Shown: piece by piece, positions 53,408 to 62,347 of the stretch
How the letters are laid out: each line of letters opens with the position of its first letter
Position numbering within the stretch: the stretch's first letter is position 1
From: CAVPFA01 sp963703655
Lineage (GTDB): Bacteria; Actinomycetota; Acidimicrobiia; Acidimicrobiales; Bog-793
Direction of reading: 5' to 3'
DNA: 64,000 nucleotides
NCBI GenBank assembly: GCA_963703655.1
Contig: CAVPFA010000007.1
Span: forward strand, 53,370 to 117,369
Position numbers and translations under genes: made by a program
Notes under the pieces: generated by a model
Told to the model about the DNA's origin: nothing
Database searches by the model: none
What the model saw: the letters and a program-made list of their open reading frames with translations, nothing else

Positions 53408-53704
53408 CTAGGAGTGTGAGTTGTCTACGACCTGAGCGATATCCACAAACTCAATGGTGGGTGCAACTCCGTAGAGACCCGTGACTCGCTCGCGCAGTTC
53501 CTCGGAGAAGAACCCTTCCGCTGCCTCTTTGGAGTCCCAAACGTAGAAGTTCGTCGCCCGCTGCTGCTTCTCGTCAAAGGTATAGAACTTGAACCGAAGG
53601 CCGGGCATACCCTCGAACATGCCGTGCGAGTTGTCAGCCACGCCGATCACACGAGCGCGGTCAAAGTCGCCGTCGTACGAGAACGATACGTTGACTCCAA
53701 TCAC
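53408..53704 (-). CDS. YdhR-like small monooxygenase (ABM fold)
   Basis: 98 residues. Sequence parts RFKFYTFDEKQQRATNFYVW and AAEGFFSEELRERVTGLYGV, then EFVDIAQVVDN fit the YdhR/dimeric alpha-beta-barrel monooxygenases. No cofactor motif is expected in this group. ATG at 53704 (MIGVNVSFSYDG). 72 bases from the DUF2442 gene on the same strand. Confidence 0.75.
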   Translation of the reverse strand: MIGVNVSFSYDGDFDRARVIGVADNSHGMFEGMPGLRFKFYTFDEKQQRATNFYVWDSKEAAEGFFSEELRERVTGLYGVAPTIEFVDIAQVVDNSHS

Positions 53705-54010
53705 CGTGCCTCCTCTTTTGGTGAGCGAAGCTTTTCCGCCCCGCGGCCGTGAGGCTACTGCTTATCTGGGCCTGACGAACTGCCCAGATCGGGAACAGGC
53801 AGGCGAGTGCGCACGTCAGTCGGCGCTCAGACTGGGGCGACGCGGATCGGTGTTCGGGGCGTGCGTTCGGTTTCGAGACTGCCCTTCCACGGCACCTTCG
53901 GGCTAGTTGGGAAGCCCCCGCACGGTCAAACTGAGTGGGCGAGGTTCCTATCTGAAGCCAAGTCGGAGGAGTCCCGCGGCGGCACTTTGCGGGCGCACTC
54001 GTCCCCTGCA
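53705..54010. other. Divergent spacer, no gene supported
   Basis: About 306 bases between the YdhR-like gene and the prolyl oligopeptidase. Frames crossing it are not protein-like. It should contain both promoters; none is recognisable. Confidence 0.4.
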
Positions 54011-56276
54011 ATGGATAATCGGAGAATGCACCTTGGGTACCCGGAAGCTCCGTTCAGCGCGCAGATCGATGACTACCACGGCGAGACCGTCGCCGATCCA
54101 TTCCGGTGGCTCGAGGACGCGTCGTCGGAGGAAACGAGAGGCTTCATCGAAGCCGAGAATCGCCTCGCCGACGCGTGGCTCGAGGCCGTCCCCAGCCGCA
54201 AGGAGATCACACGTCGCGTCCACGAGCTGTGGGACCACCCACGGTTGGGCGTTCCCTTCGAGCGAGGCGGACGGTGGTTCCAATACCGCAACACCGGCCT
54301 CCAACCACAGCCGGTCCTCTACGTCATGGACCGCGCGGGCGCTGACGGAGAGATACTCGTCGACCCGAACTCCTTCTCCGAGGATGGCACCATCGCGCTC
54401 GTCGACGCCGTGCCGTCGGCAGACGGGCGGCTCCTCGCCTACGCGACCGTGGACGTGGGCTCGGACTGGTTGACCTGGAGGGTCCTCGACGTCGATAAGA
54501 AGTCGCTTCTGCCCGATGTGGTCGAGTGGTCCAAGTTCTCGACGGCCGCATGGCTTGCCGACGCCTCGGGCTTCTTCTACGGAGCGCCGCGCCGTCCGGA
54601 GCCGGGGCAAGAGCTCGAGGGCGAGACCCGCGGACTTCACGTCCTCCTCCATCTTCTCGGCGCGAAGGACGGTGAGGACGAGGTGGTCTTCTCCACGGAG
54701 GACCAACCCGACTGGCTGCCGCGCGCTTCGGTCACCGACGACGGGCGGTACCTCGTCGTCACGGTCACCCGTGGAACAAGGCCGCAGGTACGTCTTGAGA
54801 TCTTCGACCTCGAGCGCCTGGGTGAGGGAAGCGTCGTCCTCGACCCAGACTTCTCCTCCGAGCTCGCAGTTGTAGGTAACGAGGGTCCGCGCTTCGTCCT
54901 CGTCACCGGCGAAGGGGCCGACCGTCGGCGCCTCGTCGCCACCGACCTCTCTGACCCAGAGCATGTCGAGGAAGTCGTCCCTGAGTCCGCAGACGTGCTG
55001 GCGGGCGCCAAACGATGTGGCGACGCGCTCGTGTGCTGCTACCTGAAGGACGCGCAGGCCGCGCTGCGTGTGCACGGGCTCAATGGGCGCTTCACCCGCG
55101 AGATCGACCTGCCCCCGTGGACCTCGCTCGTCAACGACGGGCACGGCGCCATCTCGGGGCGCGCCGGACTCGACGTCGTCCACTTCGCCACCACGTCGTT
55201 CACCGACTCGGGGTCGGTGTGGAGCCACGACCTCGGGTCCGGCGAGACGACGCTCGTCCACCCTCCGAGCGCTCCGTTCGACGCCGACGACTACGTGACC
55301 GAGCGTGGGCACGCAACGTCCGCCGACGGGACGCGGGTGCCGTTCTTCTGCACGCACCGCCGTGACATGAGCAGAGACGGCGAGGTGCCGGTCCTCCTTT
55401 ATGGTTACGGCGGGTTCAACGTGCCGGTCGGCCCGGAATGGTCGGTCCTGGCGGCCGTGTACATCGAACGCGGTGGTGCCTACGTGCTCGCGAACCTGCG
55501 CGGCGGGGGAGAGTTCGGGCGTGCCTGGCACGACGGTGGCCGCCTCGAGCACAAGCAGCACGTCTTCGACGACTTCGTGGCCGTCGCGCGAGCTCGCACG
55601 GTCGGGCCTGTCGCGTCCGGAACGGACAGCGATCCTTGGCGGGTCGAACGGCGGCCTGCTCGTGGGCGCGTCAATCAACCAGCACCCCGAGGCGTTCGGT
55701 GCCGCCGTCGCCGAGGTGGGGGTGCTCGACATGCTGCGGTTCCACAAGTTCACGATCGGCTGGGCGTGGTCGTCCGACTTCGGAGACCCCGACGACCCCG
55801 AGCAGTACCGGTGGCTGCGCGCGTACTCACCGCTCCACAACATCCGCGAGGGCGTGAGGTATCCGGCGACGCTGCTTCTCACCGGGGACCACGACGACCG
55901 CGTCGTTCCGGCGCACTCCTTCAAGTTCGCGGCCGCGCTTCAACGCGCGCAAGGAGGCGACGCCCCGATCCTGCTCCGAGTGGAGACGTCCGCCGGCCAC
56001 GGCGCGGGCAAGCCGACGAACACCCAGATACGCGAGAGCGCCGACGTGCTCACATTCGTCGAGGGGGCGCTCGGCGTCAGCCCTCCACGCGACGACCCGG
56101 GCACGTTGCCTGATGGTGCGCAACTTGGCAGCGGTCGTATCGAACTACCGCGACGCCGGGACCAGCGTATTTGTCGCGGCCTACTTCGTCACCGGCAACC
56201 ACGAGCTGCTTGGTATCCGGGAGGCAATCGGGGTACAGCTACGGGTAGTTCGCCTCTCAGTGCCGCTCCCCGATAA
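54011..56276 (+). CDS. Prolyl oligopeptidase-family (S9) serine peptidase, frameshifted and 3'-fused
   Basis: N-terminal beta-propeller (DPFRWLEDASSEETRGFIEA, then several blades) followed by the alpha/beta hydrolase. The frame shifts at about 55595-55600; afterwards the catalytic Ser is in LGGSNGGLLVG, Asp in LTGDHDDRVVP and His in ETSAGHGAGKPT. The normal domain ends near RESADVLTFVEGALGVSP, but the frame has no stop there and runs on to 56276 over another gene fragment. ATG at 54011. Cytosolic oligopeptide cleavage after proline is expected; loss of the stop looks like a rearrangement or a third indel. Confidence 0.8.
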
Positions 56277-56559
56277 CGAACGGCGCTTGGCGGCAGACGT
56301 GACGACCGAGCGAAAAGAGGAGCTGCGGGAGGCGGCCCGACAGATCACGACCGGTGAGGGTACCGAACGGCTGATCTGGGTGGGCAACAGAGCGTCCCGC
56401 GCAGGCAATGTGCCGCGCCCTAAAGACGGATATTTCGCTCCGAGCGTCTCCGGCTCGACACGAGCCGCGTCACTCCGCCGGCTCCGCGGGCTCATCCGAG
56501 CGATGAACTACAACAGGTCGACAGCCTGCATTACCCACGTCTTCATGACACAAACGTGA
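56113..56559 (+). pseudogene. 5'-truncated nucleotide-kinase-like fragment
   Basis: A frame of 148 residues begins VRNLAAVVSNYRDAGTSVFV and continues FVTGNHELLGIREAIGVQLR, then VVRLSVPLPDNERRLAADVT, which resembles the middle and end of small AAA/adenylate-kinase-like proteins. The P-loop part that should come first is absent. The fragment sits exactly where the prolyl oligopeptidase frame continues without a stop. After GEGTERLIWVGN it no longer looks conserved. Confidence 0.4.
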
Positions 56560-56714
56560 CACGCGAGGTCGGCCAAGGGCTGTCACCCTCGATCAATGTG
56601 GTGAAACAAAAGACCAGTCCGGAGGCGGTTTCCAGCCAGCTCCGCTGGCAACGAGATTGGGCACGACAGAACCCCGCCGACTGGCCGCGCCTCGCCGTGA
56701 CGGAGACACCATTT
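56560..56714. other. Spacer before the toxin-antitoxin pair
   Basis: About 155 bases with a frame containing RWQRDWARQNPADWPRLAV that I cannot place. Possibly the tail of a lost gene. Confidence 0.3.
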
Positions 56715-56732
56715 GTAGTGCATAAGCGCTAC
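56715..56732. promoter_or_regulatory. Imperfect palindrome, possible antitoxin operator
   Basis: GTAGTGCATAAGCGCTAC has GTAG...CTAC ends and inner complementarity. It lies about 40 bases before the antitoxin start and just before a TATGAT -10-like hexamer (56740-56745), the usual place for autoregulation. Confidence 0.45.
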
Positions 56733-56773
56733 TTTGCGGTATGATGTTCTGCCGAAGCACATTGGAGGTCATC

Positions 56774-57193
56774 GTGGCAGCAAGCACATCGTTCCGGATC
56801 AGCGACACCGCCAGGACTCGCCTGGCGTCACGTGCCGCTCGCGAAGGCAGCAGCGCCACGGCGCTGTTGGATCAGCTGATCGTCGAAGGCATCGATCAGC
56901 GCGACTACCCGGGGATCGTTTTCCGGGGCCCCGCGCACGACCGGCGCGCCGCTCTCGCCGCCGGCCCGGACGTGTGGGAGGTCATCGGGCGCCTCCGGGA
57001 GCTCGATGGCAGCGAGGAAGAGCGGATCAGCCTGCTGGGAGCCGAGTCGGATCTGCATCCTCGTCTCATCCGCATCGCTCTGGACTATGCCGCCGACCAC
57101 GCCGATGAGATCCGCGGGCGGATCGACCGCAACCGCGCCACCGCCGAGCAAAGCCGCAGCACGGCAGGAAAGCGTGAGGCGCTGCTTGCGTGA
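56774..57193 (+). CDS. Antitoxin-like protein with ribbon-helix-helix-type N-terminus
   Basis: 139 residues. FRISDTARTRLASRAAREGS and SATALLDQLIVEGIDQRDYP look like an RHH DNA-binding start, followed by a helical middle (PGIVFRGPAHDRRAALAAGP) seen in antitoxins of the DUF433/VapB-like kind. The GTG at 56774 is chosen because GGAGGT lies four bases before it. The last codon overlaps the next start, so antitoxin and toxin are coupled. Likely represses its own promoter at the palindrome. Confidence 0.75.
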   Translation: MAASTSFRISDTARTRLASRAAREGSSATALLDQLIVEGIDQRDYPGIVFRGPAHDRRAALAAGPDVWEVIGRLRELDGSEEERISLLGAESDLHPRLIRIALDYAADHADEIRGRIDRNRATAEQSRSTAGKREALLA

Positions 57194-57519
57194 CGGCCTT
57201 CTTGGTCGATGAGATGTTCCCGATCGCCGCAGCCGTGATCTTGCGGGAGACCTACAGTCACGACGCTCTCCACGTCGCCGAAGTTGGTCTCCGTGGGGCA
57301 GACGACGCGCAGATCGCGGCCGCCGCCCGATCAGACGATCTGGCTCTTGTCACCGAGAATGTCACAGACTTCGCCGCTGAGCGCGACATAACGCTCGTGT
57401 TCGTCCTCAAGAAGAACCTGCCCGCGGGCGGCGGACAGGCCGCAGCACTCGCCAAGGTCCTCGACCGCTGGGCGCGGGACCACCCGGACCCCTACCTCGG
57501 TACCCATTGGCCAGTGTGA
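57190..57519 (+). CDS. PIN-like (DUF5615) toxin
   Basis: 109 residues. FLVDEMFPIAAAVILRETYS, HDALHVAEVGLRGADDAQIA and LVTENVTDFAAERDITLVF have the acidic residues of the PIN-like DUF5615/Mut7-C fold: Asp7, Glu8, then the central Asp pair, and the Asp in NVTDF. An endoribonuclease acting on tRNA or mRNA is expected. Start GTG overlaps the antitoxin stop by four bases. The gene pair is in the accessory part of the window. Confidence 0.8.
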   Translation: MTAFLVDEMFPIAAAVILRETYSHDALHVAEVGLRGADDAQIAAAARSDDLALVTENVTDFAAERDITLVFVLKKNLPAGGGQAAALAKVLDRWARDHPDPYLGTHWPV

Positions 57520-57584
57520 CTTGAGCGGGGAGGCTCGCAAGGCACGACGCGAGCAAGTTGGCCTGATCCGCGAGGAGTTCCGGC

Positions 57585-57676
57585 GGCGAGAAACCGAGCG
57601 CCTCCCACTCGCCCCGAGATACGAGCCGATCTGCCGGTGTGCGCATCAGCGTAGGAGAACCTCCGGAGCAGTCGAA
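57585..57676 (+). repeat. 92-bp direct repeat, copy 1
   Basis: Matches 57840-57931 with one mismatch (T versus A at the CCGA-CTGCC position). On the minus strand the unit carries the end of a frame reading STAPEVLLR and stop. Between the copies a minus frame HRVLNGFDVATTAGIVSLTP, ending in the first copy, looks like a gene fragment. Confidence 0.85.
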
Positions 57677-57839
57677 ATACAAGTCGCCGCGCGCGTCAGC
57701 GCGATGCCCTCCAGATCGATCACGCCCCCCTGTGGCAACACGCTGGGTACGTGGATCATCTCCCGCCCGGTGGGTGTGAGAGACACGATGCCGGCGGTCG
57801 TTGCGACATCAAACCCGTTCAGCACCCTGTGCGCTGATA

Positions 57840-57931
57840 GGCGAGAAACCGAGCGCCTCCCACTCGCCCCGAGATACGAGCCGAACTGCCGGTGTGCGCA
57901 TCAGCGTAGGAGAACCTCCGGAGCAGTCGAA
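57840..57931 (+). repeat. 92-bp direct repeat, copy 2
   Basis: Second copy, 255 bases after the first. It ends about 70 bases before the 5' end of the group II intron. The duplication probably predates the intron insertion, as the intron lies outside both copies. Confidence 0.85.
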
Positions 57932-58000
57932 GTGCGGAACCGCCGCCGCCAACCGCGAGCCCGGCCGGCCCGCACAACTGGTCCTGGGCAAAATAAGGGA

Positions 58001-60516
58001 GTGCGACACGAGGGCGCACGCAGTGAGCGGTTACGCAGATCGGAGGGCTGGCTCATGTCGGTGACGTAATCCGGGCAAGTGCCTGTTTGCCCGTCCCCCA
58101 CCTCGACATGCGCCGCTGGCAACGGCGGGGTGTGAAGCTCGGGGAGAAAGCTCAAGGACGCCCGTTCCACCCGGGGGTCACAAGCGAGGGGGAAGACCGG
58201 GTGGGTGAATTGCTTGAACCCTCGTTGATGCCTCGTCATTCGCAGCCTCGGTGGTGGGAAGTTGCACCGGGGTAAAGGGACTTGCCGTTGCAATGCGGCA
58301 GGCGGCGGCCGGGGATCCCTAACCGGCCGTTTGGGCACCGCCGTCCCCGGGTAAAGAGGGCACCCTCCCCGGTCGCATCTCATGCGTGTGCAACGTGGAA
58401 ACCCCGTCGAGGTCCGCCCGCCCAGATGGGCGGCCGGTAAGCCGACCGCAAGGCAGGCCCAACTCCTCGGCGGGAGAGGATGACCCAACAAGCGAATGCC
58501 CGGCTGCCGAAAGGCAACAGGAAGACGGGGCAACAGGGCTGGCCCTCCGCTAGCCGCCTCGGGTAACTGGCCGGATACGGGCTCGTTCCCGAACCTGAAA
58601 AGGTGCTGACGTGGGTCAGGTGAGCCTGTGAGAAATGACGGTGACCATGGACACCCGAACCGAAGGACAAGTTGGGCGCCCCCGAAAGGTGGCGAACGGA
58701 CCGGAGGGCGAAAGACTCGACTGGCTGTCGATCGACTGGCAGCGAGCCGAGGACGACGTAAGGCGTCTACGACAGCGTATTTTCACGGCATCGCAGGCAG
58801 GGGATCTCAAAAAGGTCCGCAGTCTGCAGAAGTTGATGCTCAGATCGTTCGCCAACACGCTCGTGAGCGTGCGGCGGGTGACAGAGCTCAATGCTGGCCG
58901 CACGACGGCCGGGATCGACGGCAACGTCGTGGTGACTGCCCCGGGGAAGGCCGCTCTGGCCGACTGGGCGCAGCACCACGCCCATAGCTGGGATCCCAAG
59001 GCCGTCAGGCGGGTGCACATACCGAAGAGCAACGGGAAGCAGCGCCCAATCGGGATTCCCGTGATCGCGGACCGGGTGTTGCAGGCCCGGGTCGTGAACG
59101 CACTGGAACCCGAATGGGAAGCGCGGTTCGAGCCGAGGTCGTATGGCTTTCGCCCCGGCCGCGGCTGTCACGACGCGATCGAGTTCATCTTCCGGGTGGC
59201 AAGGGGCGCGAACCCCAGCCGCCAATGGGTGCTCGACGCCGATCTGGCTGCCGCGTTCGACCACATAGAGCACTCGCAACTGCTTGGAGCACTCGGCGAC
59301 TTTCCCGCACGGGGTCTGGTCGAACGATGGCTCGAGGCCGGTGTGCTCGAAGATGGTCGCTTCGCACCGACCGAGGAGGGAACCCCCCAAGGAGGGGTGG
59401 CCTCCCCGTTGTTGTTGAACATTGCCCTCCACGGCATGGAGGAGGCCGCCGGGGTCCGCTACCGCACAACCGGGAAAGCAGCCGGTTGTACGGTGCTGGG
59501 CAGCCCCGTCGTGGTGCGATACGCAGATGACCTCGTAGCGCTGTGCGTCAGCTGTGAACAGGCCGAACAGGTCAAACAGCGGCTGGCGGCCTGGCTGGCG
59601 CCCAAGGGGCTCGCCTTCAACGAGGACAAGACACGGATTGTCCACCTCGATGATGGCTTCGACTTCTTGGGGTTCAACGTCCGCCGCTACCGGGGCAAGC
59701 TACTCATCAAGCCATCCAAGGCGGCCTTAGGACGGGTCCGCAAAAGGCTCGCTGCTGAGACCAAGGCCCTGCGAGGAGCCAACGCCTCAGCGGTGATCCG
59801 GCGACTGAACCCGATCATCCGAGGATGGTCGGCCTACTACCGCACGGTGGTATCCAGCCAAGAGTTCTCCAAGTTGGACGCCCACGTGTGGAGGCTCACC
59901 TACAAGTGGGCCAAGTTCAGCCACCCGAACAAACCGAAGCACTGGGTGGTCTCCCGCTACTTCGGCAAGTTCAACCGGTCCAGCAACAACCGGTGGGTTT
60001 TCGGCGATCGAGACAGCGGCGCCTACCTCCGCAAGTTCAGCTGGACCACCATCGTCCGACACCACATGGTGCCAGGAACGGCGTCACCCGACGACCCGGC
60101 CCTGGTCGCCTACTGGGCTGATCGGCGGCGCCGCAAGACACCCCCGTTGGACGGCCTCAGCCTGCGTCTGCTGAAGGCGCAGCATGGTCGCTGTCCGCTC
60201 TGCGACGGTCTCCTGCTCCACGCCGATCGTGAACCACAGCACCCCCGTGAATGGGAGGAGTGGCTCACAGCGGCCCGCAAGGCGCTGCGCAAACAAGCGC
60301 TCGTCACCGAACGGGACGGCAGCACGTTGGACGAAATCGTCCCCTCCCGCCTAGTGCACGCCCGCTGTCGGAAACGACGCACCGTCGTATCTGACACAAG
60401 CCCAGTACTTCTGCCTGCCTCGTAACCCATGAGGCTTGCTTGAGCCCGGTGCGGTGAAAGCCGCACGCCGGGTTCTGAGGGGGCCCCGGCGCAGCAATGC
60501 GCCGGGGCTACCCGAC
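58001..60516 (+). mobile_element. Group II intron with intron-encoded RT, apparently intact
   Basis: The 5' end GTGCGACA matches the GUGYG boundary. Domain V is at 60442-60475, exactly 34 nt: GAGCCCGGTGCGGTGAAAGC and its closing half. Domain VI follows with CCCCGGCGCA/TGCGCCGGGG and the bulged A in GGGCTACCCGAC, giving a 3' end at about 60516. Length about 2.5 kb, ORF in domain IV. Inserted at the very end of the NHL-repeat gene, on the opposite strand, beside the 92-bp repeats. All RNA and protein parts seen look complete, so it may be active. Confidence 0.85.
58635..60425 (+). CDS. Group II intron reverse transcriptase/maturase with HNH endonuclease
   Basis: 596 residues in one frame, unusual in this window. 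RT domain from about residue 60 with PIGIPVIADRVLQARVVNAL, PRSYGFRPGRGCHDAIEFIF, DADLAAAFDHIEH, GTPQGGVASPLLLN and the catalytic YADD at about 296; then the maturase X region (GWSAYYRTVVSSQEFSKLDA) and a C-terminal HNH module with CPLC at 520 and HARCRKR. The YADD and CxxC sets are complete. It supports splicing and target-primed reverse transcription. Confidence 0.93.
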   Translation: MTVTMDTRTEGQVGRPRKVANGPEGERLDWLSIDWQRAEDDVRRLRQRIFTASQAGDLKKVRSLQKLMLRSFANTLVSVRRVTELNAGRTTAGIDGNVVVTAPGKAALADWAQHHAHSWDPKAVRRVHIPKSNGKQRPIGIPVIADRVLQARVVNALEPEWEARFEPRSYGFRPGRGCHDAIEFIFRVARGANPSRQWVLDADLAAAFDHIEHSQLLGALGDFPARGLVERWLEAGVLEDGRFAPTEEGTPQGGVASPLLLNIALHGMEEAAGVRYRTTGKAAGCTVLGSPVVVRYADDLVALCVSCEQAEQVKQRLAAWLAPKGLAFNEDKTRIVHLDDGFDFLGFNVRRYRGKLLIKPSKAALGRVRKRLAAETKALRGANASAVIRRLNPIIRGWSAYYRTVVSSQEFSKLDAHVWRLTYKWAKFSHPNKPKHWVVSRYFGKFNRSSNNRWVFGDRDSGAYLRKFSWTTIVRHHMVPGTASPDDPALVAYWADRRRRKTPPLDGLSLRLLKAQHGRCPLCDGLLLHADREPQHPREWEEWLTAARKALRKQALVTERDGSTLDEIVPSRLVHARCRKRRTVVSDTSPVLLPAS

Positions 60517-60522
60517 TCGATT

Positions 60523-61305
60523 TCAAGTCTCTACGGTGACCACCGTGGTGATCACGCCCTTGTGAAGCTCGACGATTGCGTTTTCGTTGTCGACCGCGAT
60601 GTACAGCGCGAGACGACCGATCGCGATGGCACTTGGGGACCACATGTGAACCTTCAGTGCTGGGCCGCCGGGCAACCCGTCGATCGGGATGGTCTCAGGC
60701 GCCCTGCCACCAGCGCCGGCGATGGTCTCGATGGTGCCGTCGGGAAGAACCTCGCGAACCCGGTTGTTGCCGAAGTCGGCGATGTACAAGGTTCCGTCCG
60801 AGGCCACGGCGAGACCTTCCGGCTGGCTCAGCCTCGCGCGGAAGGCTGGACCGCCGTCACCGGAGTACCCCGCCCGACCCGTTCCCGCGACCAGTTTGAA
60901 GGAGCCGTCCGGCAGCCTTGCCACTACCTGGTCAAGGGTCGGCTCGGAGATGTAGAGCGTGCCGTTCGGCCCGAGCGCCATCGGACCCGGCTCGAGGTGA
61001 GCGACAAGGGTCCCACTGGCGTCAGGGACGCCGGAGTTGACAGCCCGAAAGGCCCCGACTGTGGCCTTCGGCACGCCGGCCGGCCCCTCACCACAAGATG
61101 CGGGCACCACGAAAGCTCGGAACACGCGCCGGGACCCGGGTGGCGTTACCCCGATCGGCACCGCGGACTCGCAGAGATTGTCGTATGGAATGAACCACGG
61201 CACAGCGAGCGTGACGTTGGCGACGGCAAACCCGCCCGCCGAGAGCGCGACATTCGACCCCTGCCCGACGTCCGTCTGATGGATCGAGGCGTTGCTGCGG
61301 ATCAC
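60523..61305 (-). CDS. NHL-repeat protein fragment
   Basis: 260 residues containing beta-propeller repeats: GPMALGPNGTLYISEPTLDQ, SQPEGLAVASDGTLYIADFG, NNRVREVLPDGTIETIAGAG. NHL proteins are normally longer and secreted; here the 5' side begins in an IS21 end and the 3' end stops at TVVTVET, six bases from the intron. It is best read as the middle of a longer gene cut by two mobile elements. No signal peptide. Confidence 0.65.
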   Translation of the reverse strand: MIRSNASIHQTDVGQGSNVALSAGGFAVANVTLAVPWFIPYDNLCESAVPIGVTPPGSRRVFRAFVVPASCGEGPAGVPKATVGAFRAVNSGVPDASGTLVAHLEPGPMALGPNGTLYISEPTLDQVVARLPDGSFKLVAGTGRAGYSGDGGPAFRARLSQPEGLAVASDGTLYIADFGNNRVREVLPDGTIETIAGAGGRAPETIPIDGLPGGPALKVHMWSPSAIAIGRLALYIAVDNENAIVELHKGVITTVVTVET

Positions 61306-61340
61306 CGAAATTCCCCACTCTCGATCACCGAAATTCCCCA
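61300..61340. repeat. Duplicated terminal repeat of an IS21-type element
   Basis: GATCACCGAAATTCCCCA is present at 61300-61317 and again at 61323-61340. Double terminal repeats of this type (TGGGGAATTTCGGTGATC on the other strand) are typical of IS21-family ends. It lies downstream of the istB fragment in the expected orientation. Confidence 0.65.
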
Positions 61341-61527
61341 GGGGAGAGCCGGCGTGGAGGGCTTGATTTCAGCTTACGCGGCTGTCAATGGGCGACCTCC
61401 TGATCGACGAGCTCGGCGACCGCAGGTGGCTCTGCCACACGACGACAGCATCCTCCGACCCGGCGATGACTCTGCAGCAATGGTTCGCAACTTTGGTCGC
61501 CGAGTTCGCGTCCCGCGACGGACGCTC

Positions 61528-61761
61528 TCACGGTTCGTCGCCGCCGAAGAGCGACTCGCCGTCGCTGCCGCCGAGCAAGAACTCGAATCGCAAGACGTCA
61601 GCTCGCAGCATCTCGGCGTCATAGCCCCCGGCGCCGACGAAACGACTCAGCGAAGAGGCGAGGACCGCAGGGTCGCTTGCCAGCCACTGACCGAGGAAGC
61701 CCAGCATTTCGCCGAGCTCCACCGCATCGCCAGCCTCCAAGCACACCGGCTGCATCGTCAT
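61528..61761 (-). CDS. Small conserved hypothetical protein
   Basis: 77 residues from the ATG at 61761. Acidic and helical: CLEAGDAVELGEMLGFLGQW, LASDPAVLASSLSRFVGAGG and LRFEFLLGGSDGESLFGGDE. I do not recognise a named family. It is on the same strand as istB and inside the IS21 remnant, so it may be a passenger gene. Confidence 0.6.
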   Translation of the reverse strand: MTMQPVCLEAGDAVELGEMLGFLGQWLASDPAVLASSLSRFVGAGGYDAEMLRADVLRFEFLLGGSDGESLFGGDEP

Positions 61762-61864
61762 GACAGACCTCCAGGGTTTGGTGGACTCAGAAGGAACCTG
61801 CACTCCTCTGACTGGTGAAACAGACCATCGTGACACGACGGAGATTCGGTGTGGTCGGGTGCCA

Positions 61865-62313
61865 TCAGTGGGCCACCGCCCGCCGGGTGGCCTCGGCCCG
61901 GGCGCGGTGGCTGCGCATCCGGTAGCTGTCTCCGTCGATGTTGAGCACAACGCTCCGGTGCAGCAAGCGGTCCAACATGGCGCCGGCGATCATCGGGTCG
62001 TCGTTGAAGACCCTGCCCCAGCTCGCTATGCCCAAATTGGTCGTGAGAGCGATGCTCCCTTTCAAATATCTCTGGGTCACGACCTGGAACAACGCCGCTG
62101 CCGCCTCGGCAGGAAGCGGCAAATATCCCACTTCGTCAATGATCAAAAGGCGCGGTCCGGCGTAAAAGCGCATCGCCGTCGCCCAGCGGCCCTCCATCGC
62201 CGCGCGGTGACAACGAGCGGCCAGTTCAGCAGCGGTCGTGTAGTAGGTGCGCATCCCCGCCGCCACCGCCTCGTGGCCGAGACCGACAGCCAGCATCGTC
62301 TTTCCCACCGGGG
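61865..62313 (-). pseudogene. istB: IS21-family istB ATPase, 5'-truncated
   Basis: The 3' two thirds of the IstB helper ATPase: Walker A remnant SPPVGKTMLAVGLGHEAVAA, AELAARCHRAAMEGRWATAM, Walker B LLIIDEVGYLPLP, the TTNLGIASWGRVFND motif and the family end. Walker A normally reads GPPGxGKT; here it begins at the break, so the N-terminal half is missing. No istA is found. The element therefore cannot move by itself. Confidence 0.8.
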
Positions 62314-62347
62314 GAGACAGCGACAGACTGCAACATCTTCGACGGTT

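Noticed and set aside
53948..55924. 658-residue minus frame antisense to the oligopeptidase
   Set aside because: High-GC antisense frame with no domain-like sequence; the plus strand is clearly coding.
52163..57519. tRNA-Cys-directed genomic island
   Set aside because: No repeat of the tRNA 3' end and no tyrosine integrase was found in the accessory stretch to its right.
57901..58533. 210-residue minus frame over the intron 5' end
   Set aside because: It spans the 92-bp repeat and intron RNA domain I; composition is non-protein-like.
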